A DNA stretch of 64,000 nt from assembly GCA_002102555.1 (NCBI GenBank), contig MCFL01000018.1:1-64000 (forward strand). Reading direction: 5' to 3'. Positions 33,775-44,691 of this stretch are shown one piece after another. This stretch comes from Catenaria anguillulae PL171. Its lineage: Eukaryota > Blastocladiomycota > Blastocladiomycetes > Blastocladiales > Catenariaceae. A program made the translations under genes and the position numbers. Numbering within the stretch: position 1 is the stretch's first letter; every line of letters starts with the position of its first letter. Under the pieces are notes generated by a model. That model did no database searches, had not been told where the DNA came from, and saw nothing but the letters and a program-made list of their open reading frames with translations.

Positions 33775-35611
33775 ATGTACTCGAACGCACCACCCATCGC
33801 CATGGAGCGCGCCGACCGCCCTCGCCGCCCCGCGCGCGACCCATCCCGTGGCCCGCCGCCGCTGCCGCCTGCACCTTCCGACTCGTACTCATCCGGTGGC
33901 CGCCGGCCCTCGCACTCTGGCGCCTCATCCATGTCCCTGCCGCGGCCGCCGCGTGACCCATCCCGCCCACGCCGCCCGGCGGCCGACCCGCCTTCCGCCT
34001 ACCCCCTGCCGCACATGCACTCATCATCGGATGTGGGTACGCCCGGCACGCTGTCGCGCGCGCCCGTGGCCGCCGAGCCTGCGGGCCGGCCGCGCCGCCC
34101 GACCAGGACCCCATCGGACCCGCCCAGCAGCTACTCATCCTCGCCCTCGTCCTCTCGTGTTCCCCCGCCCATCCCGTCGCCACCCATGCCGCCGTCGCGC
34201 TCCGAACGCCGCGCACGCAGCCGTCCTCCGGCACACTCTGACGACCGCCCACGCCCGCGTGACCGGTCTGTGCCTCGCGACCCGGCGACAACGCCCAAAT
34301 CCATCGAGCTCAATGCGAAAAAGACAATGGATTACCGCGTGTCGCGCGTGGCCATCTTGTGCCGCGACTGTGGCAGCGACGTTGGGTTTTTCCCTGCCCG
34401 GCATCGGTGTGGGCATCCCAATCCGACAGAGGAGGACGACGCGGCGGCACCGCCCGTGCCGCCGTTGCCCAATGCGGCCGAAGGTGGCGAGTCGAGTATT
34501 TCCACAGCCATGACAAGTTTGTGGACAAAGTTCCAGGGGTTGACGGTGGCTTCGCGTACGTCAGGTGAGGGGGTGCTTGCATATCCTTTGCATTTGTGGA
34601 AAGCAAATCCACTGACTCAACAAGCGCTTTTCTTGTCCAACAGCCGATAGCTCAACTACGGGTACAACGGCCACGCCGCCCAATGGCGCGCCTGGCTCGC
34701 GCGGGTCGGCAGACTCGACGCCTGTATCGCCACAAGACGGAAACGCAAAGGAAGAGCAGGGCATGTGGGCCGTTTGGAACAAGCTCAAGGCACAAATTGG
34801 AGCTACGACTGGAAACCAGACAAGTGATGACGGTAAGTTGTTCTCTTTCCCTTTTTTTTTAGGCTTTGGCCTTGCAGAAGCATGCGGCTGACCCGCCCGG
34901 CTCTCCATCATCTTTTTTCAATCGACGCTCGGCAACGCACGACTCACTCACGTACGCTTCCGTCTCAATGTTACGCCCTTGTTTCTGCCTCGCCCAAAAG
35001 AATCAGACCCCGAAGAAGTGGAAAAGGCCTTGCGCGATTACTATGCGAAAAAGGGCGGGCCCATGCCCGAGTTTCTCAAGGAGCAAGCAAAGTCGGCCAC
35101 CAAGATGGATGATTTGGACCGGTTTGAGCAGCGTGCAGCAACACTTGGCCGGTCGGGCCGCCGGCCCTCGTCCTCGGACGACCACCATTCAGGCCGCCAC
35201 CAAGACCCGTACTATGATGCGCCGCCGCGGGGTGGCCGCTACGACGACCGCCCACACCATGGGCGCTCCGGCGGGTACCCCGAAGACGACCACCGCGCAT
35301 ACGGTAGCTCCCGCGGGGGATATGCCGAAGAGCGGCGTGGAAGCGGCGGGCGCGGCGGATACGCCCCGCACGACGACGATGGGTATTATGGGCGCCCGCC
35401 CGTGCATGCGGCAACCATGTCGCGCGCCGACCGCGGGCATCACCAGCAACAGCCCGCGTACGGCTCGCCCGCTCGTGGTGACCCGTACTATGACCAGGGC
35501 GCAGACCGCAGGCAATACCAGCAGAGTGGCGGGTATCGAGGCGGGGCAGGAGCAGGCGCCGCGGATTATCATGCGGGTGGGTATGCAACCGTCGGGCGTG
35601 GGTATCGGTAA
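33775..35611 (+). CDS. Mso1-like, Sec1-binding exocytosis protein
   Basis: Three exons (33775-34564, 34644-34832, 35001-35611) give 529 residues. The N-terminal 180 residues are Pro/Arg/Ser-rich. Next comes a possible zinc ribbon, LCRDCGSDVGF.PARHRCGHP (residues about 195-220), then WNKLKAQIG. It is followed by a segment DPEEVEKALRDYYAKKGG..PEFL, which resembles the Sec1-binding region of Mso1 (..V.RAL..YY..KG.P.P.WL). The C-terminal 170 residues are a Tyr/Gly/Arg/Asp-rich low-complexity region. Mso1 binds the SM protein Sec1 and supports vesicle fusion at the plasma membrane. Family assignment rests on one short motif plus the zinc-ribbon context. The gene sits in the 4.7-kb spacer between the two mobile elements, tail to tail with the RBR ligase gene. 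Confidence 0.55.
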
Positions 35612-35843
35612 GCTGAACGATTTGTGATTTGATTCTTGTCTTCGCGTTGTGTTTTTTTGTTGTTCTGTCTCACGTGCCATCCGTCCTCAGTTCCCAATGT
35701 TGTCTTCCTTTCTTTTTCGTCCTCATCTGCATGCATACAGACATATGTACATCTTGCGTCCATCGCACGTTTGCCGCACCTCCAGAAAGTCAAATGAATC
35801 TATTTACCATCAGATTTTATGAACCATGTATTCACTAAACACG

Positions 35844-37553
35844 CTAAAACAAGACCACCGCCTGCCCCGCTTCATCATCCCAAACGACCAACGGCTCATC
35901 GGCCGCCCCCATGGCTCCCACGGCCGCATCTCCCTGCTGCTGGTCGGCCGTCTCGACCCCTTCAAACAAGCGATTGTAACACTGCAACCCCTGCGTCGAA
36001 TAATGCTTGTACGGGTTCTGCAAATGACCCAAGTTTGCCCCACAATTGAAACAAAAATGCGTGCCGCACGCACTGCACGTCATGTGCGCACACCCTGCGC
36101 TCCGCGACACTCCCTGCCTGCACTGCGGGCATGGCGTGACATTGGCCTTGATCCACTCGCGCGTCACGCTCTCGGCCTCGTGTTCCCGAGCCAGTCGTTC
36201 AACAACCGACCGCCCGTATTGCACATAGAGCGGGATTAGTTTGGCTTCGCGCTCGCCCTTGGTCGGCAGCGCCATGGCCGCAAGGTAGGCTTGGACGACA
36301 GCGGATGCGGTGGCCACGCGGCACGCTTGCGCCGACCCATGCCAGGACCGCGAGCAGTAGACGCAGAAGGCAAAGTGGCACCGCAGGCACGTGGCAAGTT
36401 TGGCGTAAGGCCCCGACAAGTGGCCGCGGGCGGGCCCGCCGCATGTTGGTCGAGGGCACCAGTGCATTGCTGGATCGCTGGCGTATGCGCGCGCAAGAAA
36501 CTGGTCAGTGAATTTGGTTGCGAGTGCGGGGCCGAGCAGAGTGGAGAGGAAGGTGGGTTGGATTGGGTGCGCGTTGAGCAAGGATTGCGCGGACTGGACG
36601 GGGTCTATGGCCGGTGCGTGTGATTTGGCCGGTCGTTCCATTTCATCGGTCGTTGTCGAGGTTGTAGGCTCGTCCCCGCGCGGGCAGTCCGGGTGTGGGC
36701 AGCGGACCTGTTTGGGCATGCCCTCCTTGATGAGCACAGTGAAAAAGTCGACCAGGCATTGCCGGCAGAATCGGTGTCCGCATCCGGGGACCAGGACAGC
36801 GTCGCGGCCCGGGCGAGGGTCCAGGCAGATGAGGCACGTGTAGGGCGTGCGCTCGAGGGCCGCGAGCTTGCGTGCTTGGTCATGCCGGTGAATTGCATCC
36901 AAAGCCTCTTGCGACGTGACTTGCAGAGTGGATCCGGATAGGGACGAGACATGTGTGTCGAGGGCATTGGCAACTTCGGCGTGGATGTCAAAGAGAGCGA
37001 CCGAGCCGTAGGCCAGGCAGGATTCGGCGGTCGCATGTGCCGCGGCAGTGAGTGTGGCGAGCAACGGAGGAGGAGCCCAGTCCGAGGTGAGCTTGAGGCG
37101 CGGGCGGGCAGTTGACGGGTAGGCCGGTGGCAAGGCAAAGTGCAGGACAATGGGCGGGAGCGAGTGGACCACAATGGTTTGCTGGGCCTGTTCCGAGTCC
37201 GGCTTCGAACCGTTGGCCTGGTTTAGGGAAACGGAGAGTCCATGCCCGGGCAGGTCGACCTGGACGCCAATGTGGCAGTGCCTGCGAACATTTTCAGGTG
37301 GCACGGGGAGGACACGCAGCGAGTCGGGAAAGATGGACGCCAGAGCAACCAGCTCTTCGTCCTGCTGCTGGGCATCCTCATCCTCATCTTCATTGCTGGC
37401 ATCTTCCTGGCCATTCTGCGAGGCGGGAGTGGGAATCGGAACCGCGGAGACTTGCGAGACTGCCGCCGTTGGTTCTTCATGTTGAGCCGAGGCGGATGGA
37501 CTTGACGACGGCGACAGCGACGACATGCTGAGACTCTGGCTGCCAAAGGTCAC
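35844..37553 (-). CDS. RBR-type E3 ubiquitin ligase, RNF14/Itt1-like
   Basis: An intronless frame of 569 residues. An N-terminal RWD domain (about 55-165; starts EELVALASIFPDSLRV, contains LHFALPPAYP) is followed by RING1 (CLICLDPRPGRDAVLVPGCGH, about 235-285), an IBR (WCPRPTCGG..CLRCHFAFCVYC, about 365-410) and RING2 (CPQCRQGVSRSAGCAHMTC, about 465-510). The active-site Cys of RBR ligases, which takes ubiquitin as a thioester, would be in SAGCAHM. The order RWD-RING1-IBR-RING2 is that of RNF14 and yeast Itt1, linked to translation termination and stalled-ribosome quality control. A Ser-rich N-terminus precedes RWD. It is one of two host genes between the mobile elements. Confidence 0.85.
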   Translation of the reverse strand: MTFGSQSLSMSSLSPSSSPSASAQHEEPTAAVSQVSAVPIPTPASQNGQEDASNEDEDEDAQQQDEELVALASIFPDSLRVLPVPPENVRRHCHIGVQVDLPGHGLSVSLNQANGSKPDSEQAQQTIVVHSLPPIVLHFALPPAYPSTARPRLKLTSDWAPPPLLATLTAAAHATAESCLAYGSVALFDIHAEVANALDTHVSSLSGSTLQVTSQEALDAIHRHDQARKLAALERTPYTCLICLDPRPGRDAVLVPGCGHRFCRQCLVDFFTVLIKEGMPKQVRCPHPDCPRGDEPTTSTTTDEMERPAKSHAPAIDPVQSAQSLLNAHPIQPTFLSTLLGPALATKFTDQFLARAYASDPAMHWCPRPTCGGPARGHLSGPYAKLATCLRCHFAFCVYCSRSWHGSAQACRVATASAVVQAYLAAMALPTKGEREAKLIPLYVQYGRSVVERLAREHEAESVTREWIKANVTPCPQCRQGVSRSAGCAHMTCSACGTHFCFNCGANLGHLQNPYKHYSTQGLQCYNRLFEGVETADQQQGDAAVGAMGAADEPLVVWDDEAGQAVVLF

Positions 37554-38016
37554 GCTGAATGCATCAACTCAAATTCATTTCTTGCCTTTCGAGGGTCCGT
37601 TGGTTTATTGTGTGCCGTGCATGCGGGTCGCGGGCCGAGGCGATCTCGCGACCCGAACCCGCTGACTCTGCCAGTGGCGCTGACTTTGACTCGAAGGCGA
37701 TGGCCGGGACAAAGGCTCCCGCCATCCTCCCGTCCCGGCAGTCGACCCCTTGAATCTTTTCAATCTTTTCGCAATGCTCAAACCAATTCGCACCCTGGCT
37801 TCATGCCTATGCCTTCACCCATGATCATGACCATGTTGCCACATGAACAGAGGTGCAGTGGAGCTCAGTGGAGCTTTGAAAACGTCTCACTTGCACATTC
37901 CCTCTTACCTTTGCTGGCACTCGCGATCGCTCCGGCCAACGTCCACCCAACACCCGCTACAATCGAAGTGGAAATGGGCCAGCGGGCCATAAATCATGGC
38001 GGAATTGGTCGCTCAA
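37554..38016. other. Region between RBR ligase start and right tRNA-Thr
   Basis: No gene. It should hold the ligase promoter. The last 47 bases resemble the 5' flank of the left tRNA-Thr. Confidence 0.5.
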
Positions 38017-38071
38017 GCCGGCTTGGCTCAGTGGCAGAGCGTCGCTCTCGTAAAGCGAAGGTCGGGTGTTC
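38017..38071 (+). tRNA. tRNA-Thr(CGU) 5' part, right copy, interrupted in the T-loop
   Basis: Acceptor GCCGGCT (38017-38023), D-stem GCTC/GAGC, anticodon stem TCGCT/AGCGA with loop CTCGTAA (anticodon CGT at 38049-38051), variable loop AGGTC, T-stem GGGTG and T-loop start TTC. The element begins here. Adding 46065-46081 gives a 72-base tRNA with only one T-stem mismatch (T67-T70 type, GGGTG against CTCCC). The A box is intact; the B box is split. Confidence 0.92.
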
Positions 38072-38094
38072 TCCTGCACGTCACCACTAGTACG

Positions 38095-38136
38095 TGTCAA
38101 CCACATGAACACCGTGTCAACGTGCCTCTGTCAACC
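38095..38136 (+). repeat. Subterminal TGTCAAC motifs, inner end of right element
   Basis: TGTCAACC at 38095-38102, TGTCAAC at 38115-38121 and TGTCAACC at 38129-38136, all in the same orientation. Likely recombinase-binding arm sites. Confidence 0.6.
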
Positions 38137-38855
38137 ATCTCGAGCCACGCGCAACGCTTGCCGATCGCCATTTCCCACAGTCCACCACCGATCCAAATCA
38201 TATCCAAATCATATTTAAATCATATCTTAAATCATATCCAAATCATATTTAGTTTGTTGTCCATTTTTTTTGGCCATATGCCTTTTTTTGTTGGCCATAT
38301 GCCTTTATTGTCCACATATCCCTCAGCACTATGCTATCTCGACGATGCCTCCATTCAACCAACCAACCATTGCAACCAGCTATCAATACATGCACTTTCG
38401 CTGACCTTTCAAACTGCCCATTACTCTCGCACCGTCCCCCATGTCCGAGTCAATGGACGGCGTGTGCAGCATGCTGCGCGGAGCTACCTGGTATTTACCA
38501 CTGCCGATGGCACCGCATCGCCAGTTCGTCCATGATGCAAAGCTTAGTTCAAGCACACAAAGAAACACGAGCACTAGTGGGCTGAGACATGCGAGCAACC
38601 AAGAGACGTAACATTAATGTGCGAGACATGGCTACGCAAGACACGAGCCATCACATCAATACACCTGGGCTTGCTCGCTTGCCACTAAACCTCATGCACA
38701 CAACACTTTCTCGATGCACACGACAGTGTAGCCAACAAAAGCGTACAAACATATATTGAGCAAGTGAACCACATGCAACCCTTATGCCACCCCTATGCCA
38801 CTCTGCGCACTTTAACCTGACTTGACCGAGCTTTTCGAATCCAAAACCATCGACA
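38137..38855 (+). promoter_or_regulatory. Upstream region of the recombinase gene
   Basis: 0.7 kb without an open frame of interest between the terminal motifs and the recombinase ATG. It holds the A/T repeat (38191-38251) and two copies of TTGGCCATATGCCTTT around 38270-38306. It presumably contains the promoter. Confidence 0.45.
38191..38251. repeat. A/T-rich short tandem repeat (right element)
   Basis: About five imperfect copies of an 11-13-base unit with core AAATCATAT, in a region otherwise free of repeats. Confidence 0.75.
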
Positions 38856-41800
38856 ATGTCCCAGCAACAGCCTCCCCGTCCGCCCGCAGCAGCAGCTCAA
38901 CTTTCGTTCAGCACCGCGCTTTCCACAACCCCCATCACCACTGCGAACCATGATTCTGTCGCCAGCACTCGCCGTTCTCCCGCTGGAGCCAGTCAGGACG
39001 CCCAGGATGATGACGATGGCGGTGCGACCGCCCGCGAGTTGGCGATTTTGAAAGAGGCGGAACACGAGCAAATTGCTGATAGTTTGCTTGGCGATTGTGC
39101 TCGTCAAGTGGCCGCCGATGCGGATGCGGTTGGTCTTGACCCTGAGGATATGATGGAACAAGGAGAAGCCGAAGGAGCGCTCGTTGAAGACGATGATGAC
39201 AACGAACCCAATGAAGGGGATGATGGAGGAGACGTTTTCTGCAACTTGGTTGTTGCTAAAGGTGCGTTAGGGCACCTATGTGTTAGCATCTGTCCCCTGG
39301 CAACCTGTGTGTGCTTATTGCGTGTCATCTACTCTACGCACATTCTAGACATGACGGAAAAGCAGCGCCTCCGAGATAAGATGGCCAACGAATACATCCT
39401 TTCCAAGCGCGACGCTGGTCTCCGTGTCTTGAAAGATGCCTGCGCACTTTTTAAAGTAGATGTTATCACAAACGCGTTCGTCGTACATGTATAGTTGACA
39501 CGACACCCCCCTGTTTCTATTCCAGCGTCATTGCGACGAAAAGTACTCGATTCGTCCACGGGCAACTCGCTATCTTGTGACCGAAGAATCATTCATGGAA
39601 TTCCTGCTTGCACAAAGCGAGCGCTTTGCGCTTCGCCGCACTCCCAATGGCTACGAGAACACAAACCGTCCTCTTTCTGCCGTACGCTTCTATGCAATCT
39701 CTTGCCTCACATCGTCAATCGCTCAATTTTCTCAACTCACGAGTAATAACTTTCACCATTTACAGAGCTCTCTTCGTAAGCATGCATTTTCCATTTACAC
39801 GCTTTGGAAACGGCAAGCCGCGTCCAACCCTGACTTGGTCGACCCTTTCTCAAAAGAGGTCAAGGACTTTCTCAAGGCCAAGAGCAAACAGGAGCTCTTT
39901 AGGAGGCGCAAGTACGTTTCTTTGTGTTCCATTCCCGACATACCATCTCACTGTCCTTTCCCACACTTCCATAGAGGCGTGGTTGGTGATATTGCAGCGG
40001 GGACCATCAATGATGTGGGAACATGGGAGGACATTAAGCGCGTCGCGCTTGGGCTGCTTGGCAGTTCGGACGAGTGTACGTTTCACATGATTTATTTGTC
40101 TAAACCCGTTACCCATGATCTGATTTATCCTTCTCTTGCATGATTGCAGTGCGTGTCGCAGTCCGGGACGCATGTTTGTGGACTACTCTGCACGCTGCTG
40201 GCTGCCGGTCGGATGAGGTTGTTTCATTGTCTCTCGCCCAGATCCAACCCATCACACGCCGAAACGACCAGTACGGGCATGATCCCACAATCTACTATCC
40301 ACCATCAGTCTAACTGACATCTCTTTGTCTAGTTTGCGCGATTACCTTGACCACGGCATTTCCAACATTGTCATTGACTGCAAATGGAAGAACAAGGTGA
40401 ACGAATCCAAGATCATGACAATGGCACCGCACAAGCATGCCATTTTGGACGCGGTTGGCTTCCAACTACTCCAGCTCCATTACATTTTCGATGTCGATGG
40501 CCTGCATTCTGTCATTGATTGGACTGGGGTCGACACGGACCGCTCACCAGAAAAGGTTCATCGCTTCTGTGTTACTCTTCCATGCGTTTCCCGCACATGC
40601 TGATGCTCACTCCACCACTTCAATTCATCTTTTTTCGTTGCTCATGCTTGCTTAGCACTTTCTTCTCAGCGCGCAAAAGGACCGCCTCACGCAAATGACG
40701 AACTCAACCATTAATCGACGACTCAACAAAGGTTACGAGCTCGCCGAATTCACCAACGCCAAGGTTGGCCACCATGGTCGCCTTTTTGCGGCAACCGAGG
40801 CCGTTGAGCAAGGGTGTCACCCAGACCGCGTCTCCCACCATGGCCAGTGGACGAGCAACGTATTCAGCAACGTGTACGCTTTAAAAGCGATCGCGCACGA
40901 GGTATGTAGAACGGGCGCTCATTCGCGGCGGATTTCTGATCCATTTGCCCTCGATGTCTGTCTTTCTTTCAGGTTGTCAAGGTTTGTGCTGGCTTTGGCT
41001 TGCATGAAGAGGTGTTTGTGCCGCGCGTCGCTGTTGCCAACGAAAAGGTTCCTGCCAGTTTGGCGGCCAAGGTGTTTCCATGGGCCGAGGACGTTTTGCA
41101 GCGTGTGCGTGCCGCGACGGAAGACGACGCTGCTGGGAACAAGCTCATGTTTGCGTCTCGCATCAAGTTTTTGGAAAAGTTGATTCACTCGCGCCGATAC
41201 GTGATTGCTGTACGTTCTGGCATGCCCTTTGTATGAGCATGGTCGCCATTATTTAACTCTCAACGCACGGTCTATTTATTGTATGATTAGCACATGTGCG
41301 AGCTCTATCTCAAGTACACTGACGCAGAAGCTGGCGACCGCGCAACCAATTCCAACGCTCATGCGCTCTTCCCATTCGCGCAAGCCGAGCCTGCGAGCGT
41401 CAGGCCAATGCTGTCGAACTTGGGTATTTTGTTCGAGAATGGTGTGGATGGCTGGATTGGCTGCCACCCCAACTTCCTCCATTTCGCCAACGCCTCACGC
41501 TACCACTTTCAACATTTCGTCAACAATCTTCCATCAAGTATCGCCAGCTCCAACAATGCCGCCGTCAATGCCCTCGCAAACTACAGCCAAACGCATTTTT
41601 CCGACCTGCGTGCACGTATCGAGCAAAACAACCAGGAGATCGCGACCGTCCGCGACCTCGTTTCTTCTTTGCACGACGGCGTCAATACGCTGCTCAAGGT
41701 GTTTTGTCTGAAACCGCTCCTTGACGGCTCCATGCAAGCACCCACGGCCCCAACCTCTCGCTCGGCTGCGTACCGTCCGCCTCAGTTCACGGAAACCATG

Positions 41801-44425
41801 ACGCCAGTGCCGCCAAGTCGGTCCATGGCCTTGTCGTCATCGTCTTCCCGCCCGTCGACCCCTCGACCACAGGACTACGTGCAGTCCATGGTTGCAAGTG
41901 TGTTGGATGAGGCCGAGGCCGCAGCTCAGCGCATGACCAATGTGCAACGGTCGCAGAAACTCAACATTGCGAATGTGATTGCGATGGAGCAGAGAGAGCA
42001 AGCAAGGGACTTCCTTGGATCGCTCAATAGTGCGTTGCAGGTTCATATTCTGGCCATGGGAACATGCTGACTCTCACTTTACACAATTTTTTCTCCACAT
42101 TGACCAGCCCACGCAGCCGCGTTTCAGCAGCCCGACCCCTTTGCAGCTGACCTGGAGCTCACACGCAGTGGGCAGAAAGGTAGGCACGATGTCGGGTATG
42201 CCGGCCACGATGGCGGGCACGATGGATCAGGGCATCAGGATAGCGACATGTATTCTGCCGGCTCAAGCTCACCCACCGCTGCCACCATCACAATGCGTCC
42301 ACCGCCACCACCATCATCGTCGTCCCCGCTCGCACAGAACTCGAATCGTGGCTCCACCACGACGGCGCCACCTGGCCCTCTGGATTCGTTATCGCCGCAT
42401 GCATCTGCATCGTCGTCATCCGCCACCAGTCGCAACCATTCCGAGCGCATCATCCAACCAACGGTGCCACACAAGGACCTTGTTCGCGCTGCAAATCAAG
42501 CACACTTGGCATCGTCTGTCTCTGCACCCGCACCTGCACCTTTGACGCTTACGCAGCGTCAAATCAATCAGATTCTCAGTGCATCACATGTACAGAAACT
42601 CGCCGACAAGAATCACGCCGACAAGCTCTTGCTGCCAATTTCCATGTTTCTTAAAAAGGACAAGGATAGGCTGGGCAACCAGCTGGACGCCGTCGATTCG
42701 CGCTTGGAAGCGCTAATGCGCACCACAGGGGATATCGATTGGTTCCTCTTTTTTAGCCTCGTCCCGGACGAACAATGGAAGGCCAAGGATGGCTGCTTAT
42801 TGCTTCAGTCCACTTACAAACTGCCGCGTGTCGGTGACATGCAGACCCTTGAAGGTCTGGTTGAGTTTTGGTACGACGGTTTTTACGTGCTCAAGGCGAC
42901 TGGCAGCATTGTACAGTACGGGACACCATTCGGCGATGAGCCAGGCATGATTCGGGCGGCGGATGTACGTCAGCACCCGCCAATGCGGGCGCTCGTCAAC
43001 CAGTTTAGCACGGCGTGGACAAGTCGCAATGACCGCCAAGTTTGGAGCAACATGCGGCCGCTGCTCTTGCTACTCGATGCAGTTGCGTCCCTCTCGAAGT
43101 ACCATCGCGACCATGCGTGGGAGGCTCTCAAGTTGATTCTTGAGGTGGCTGAGCGCAAACCCAGCGACTCGCTGACGGCAATCAGCAACGGGATCAAGGA
43201 GCTAAAGGTTGTACAGCACATGAGTGGTGGCAAGGAGGTATGTAATGACCATATCAAACTGAGCAATGTTGCACACTTCACTGCCACTCATGTTATTGCT
43301 TGCCCACAATAACAGGTATTCACCGCATTGTCACCAACACAGTCAACGGATCACCTTGAATCCGCAACCGCAATCTCACTTATCCCGAGCGGCAACAGCG
43401 GCAACAACCTTTTCGCACCACACCGCGACATTGTCAAATGCCGCATCGAATCCGCCTTCAAGCATGCCTTTGTGCGAGGATCAACCTCTGCAGTCGAATC
43501 CGAACAGGCCGAGCCTGAATCGCTCTCGTCGCCCTCGGCGTCGCCCTCGGTCACTGATGCCGCCGCCATCGCACCTCAATCCTTGACGTCAACCCTGCAC
43601 GGCGGCGACGCACCAACCCCGCCACCACAGCCAGAAAGCGCGGCGGCATCCACTCTGTCCATGGACCCCGCATTCCGTGCGAGCTCGAGCCATTCCCTGG
43701 GTCACGACGCAGCAAGCATGGACTGGCATGAGTGGCATGAGATGCATACGGATTGGTCCCATGAAGGCACGGCTAGTGCGGCTCGCAACAGATTCGAGCA
43801 TGCATCCACATTTGCAATGGCGCCCGCGGGAACCGTGTTTGCTGCCGATGGCGAGGACGGTGAAGATCCGGATGATTTTGACTTTGATGCCGGTACGCAC
43901 GACGGGTATCCCGGTCGTGTTGACTTTTCGCAAGCTGGGTCGTCGAGGTGGCATGTGGGCGCCAGCGCGAACGCACATGCGCAAGCGGGTGGGCAGGTGG
44001 GTGGCGGTGCAGCGAGTGGCAGTGCAGGTCGTGTTGACCTTTCGCAAGCTGGGTCGTCGAGGTGGCATGTGGGCGCCAGCGCGAGCGCACATGCGCAAGC
44101 GGGTGGGCAAGGGGGTTGGCAGGTGGGTGGCGGTGCAGCGAGTGGTGGTGTAGCGAGTGGTGGTGTAGCGAGTGGCGGTGGGCGGGTTGATGGGTTGCCG
44201 CCAGGTGAATCAAGCAGGGGCGGGTCGGGCACAGAGGCTGGGGTGGTGGAGCAGAGCAGTGCTGCCGCAACGCCAATTGCAGGAGCACAGGCGCGGCCGC
44301 TCAAACGGGGGGGTTCGTCAAACTCGGGTGAACCATCGAGCAAAAAGCAAAGAACAGAGACGAGCAAGGCCAGTGCCAAAACCAAGGGGCAGGACAAGGG
44401 TAAGGGGAAGGCGAAGGCACGGTAA
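38856..44425 (+). CDS. Crypton-like tyrosine recombinase, 1573 residues, 12 exons
   Basis: Exons 38856-39261, 39349-39455, 39526-39681, 39766-39911, 39975-40075, 40150-40270, 40333-40555, 40656-40901, 40973-41209, 41291-42029, 42108-43237 and 43316-44425 join in frame; every intron is GT..AG. Catalytic residues of a tyrosine recombinase: Arg in AAGCRSDEV (R325), a Lys-rich beta-hairpin (K363/K365/K367), HHGR (H459, R462), GQW (W485) and VYAL (Y494). Spacings R462-W485 (23) and W485-Y494 (9) equal those of Cre (R292, W315, Y324). Residues 503-640 (FPWAEDVL, FLEKLIHSRRYVI) recall the region that follows the recombinase in Cryptons and Ndc10. A coiled coil lies near 690-720. Residues about 930-1205 form a second, unrecognised folded region. 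The tail has a 38-residue Gly/Ala repeat pair and a basic end (KKQR, KGKGKAKAR) suited to nuclear import. It would integrate and excise the element. Confidence 0.85.
43913..44140 (+). repeat. 114-bp tandem repeat inside the recombinase gene
   Basis: Two copies of a 114-bp unit (38 residues; starts GRVD[FL]SQAGSSRWHVG) followed by short VASGG repeats. In frame, so length changes would not break the protein. A mirror copy exists at about 27,208-27,435. Confidence 0.75.
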
Positions 44426-44637
44426 AAGTGCTGCTGCGTTCGGTCAAGATTCATCGCTTGGGATAGGATTGATTGGTAGGGGGTTCAGACGGGTTCGCGA
44501 GAATGCATGTGTAAAGTGCGTGTGTATGGACGAATGAGCGCAATGTATACTTGGGTCCGTGTTGGAAAAGTGTAGTGTAGTGTGCTGCCCGTTGCCTGTT
44601 GTTGTACATTATCTGAAAGACAACACAATTTTATCGT

Positions 44638-44691
44638 GACATACATAAGTGTCCCTTGCATGAGGACATACATAAGTGTCCCTTGCATGAG
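44638..44691 (+). repeat. 27-bp tandem duplication in the element tail (right)
   Basis: Two adjacent perfect copies of a 27-bp unit beginning GACATACATAAGTGTCCC at 44638 and 44665. Confidence 0.85.

Noticed and set aside
38856-44425. Starship captain (DUF3435) element
   Set aside because: Cannot be fully excluded, but the element is only 8 kb without cargo genes and the region after the recombinase looks more like Crypton/Ndc10 proteins.
43702-44454. 250-residue Pro/Ala-rich open frame antisense to the recombinase end (and its mirror at 26,894-27,646)
   Set aside because: It is the opposite strand of the Gly/Ala repeat and the frame of the recombinase C-terminus; no domain or independent support.
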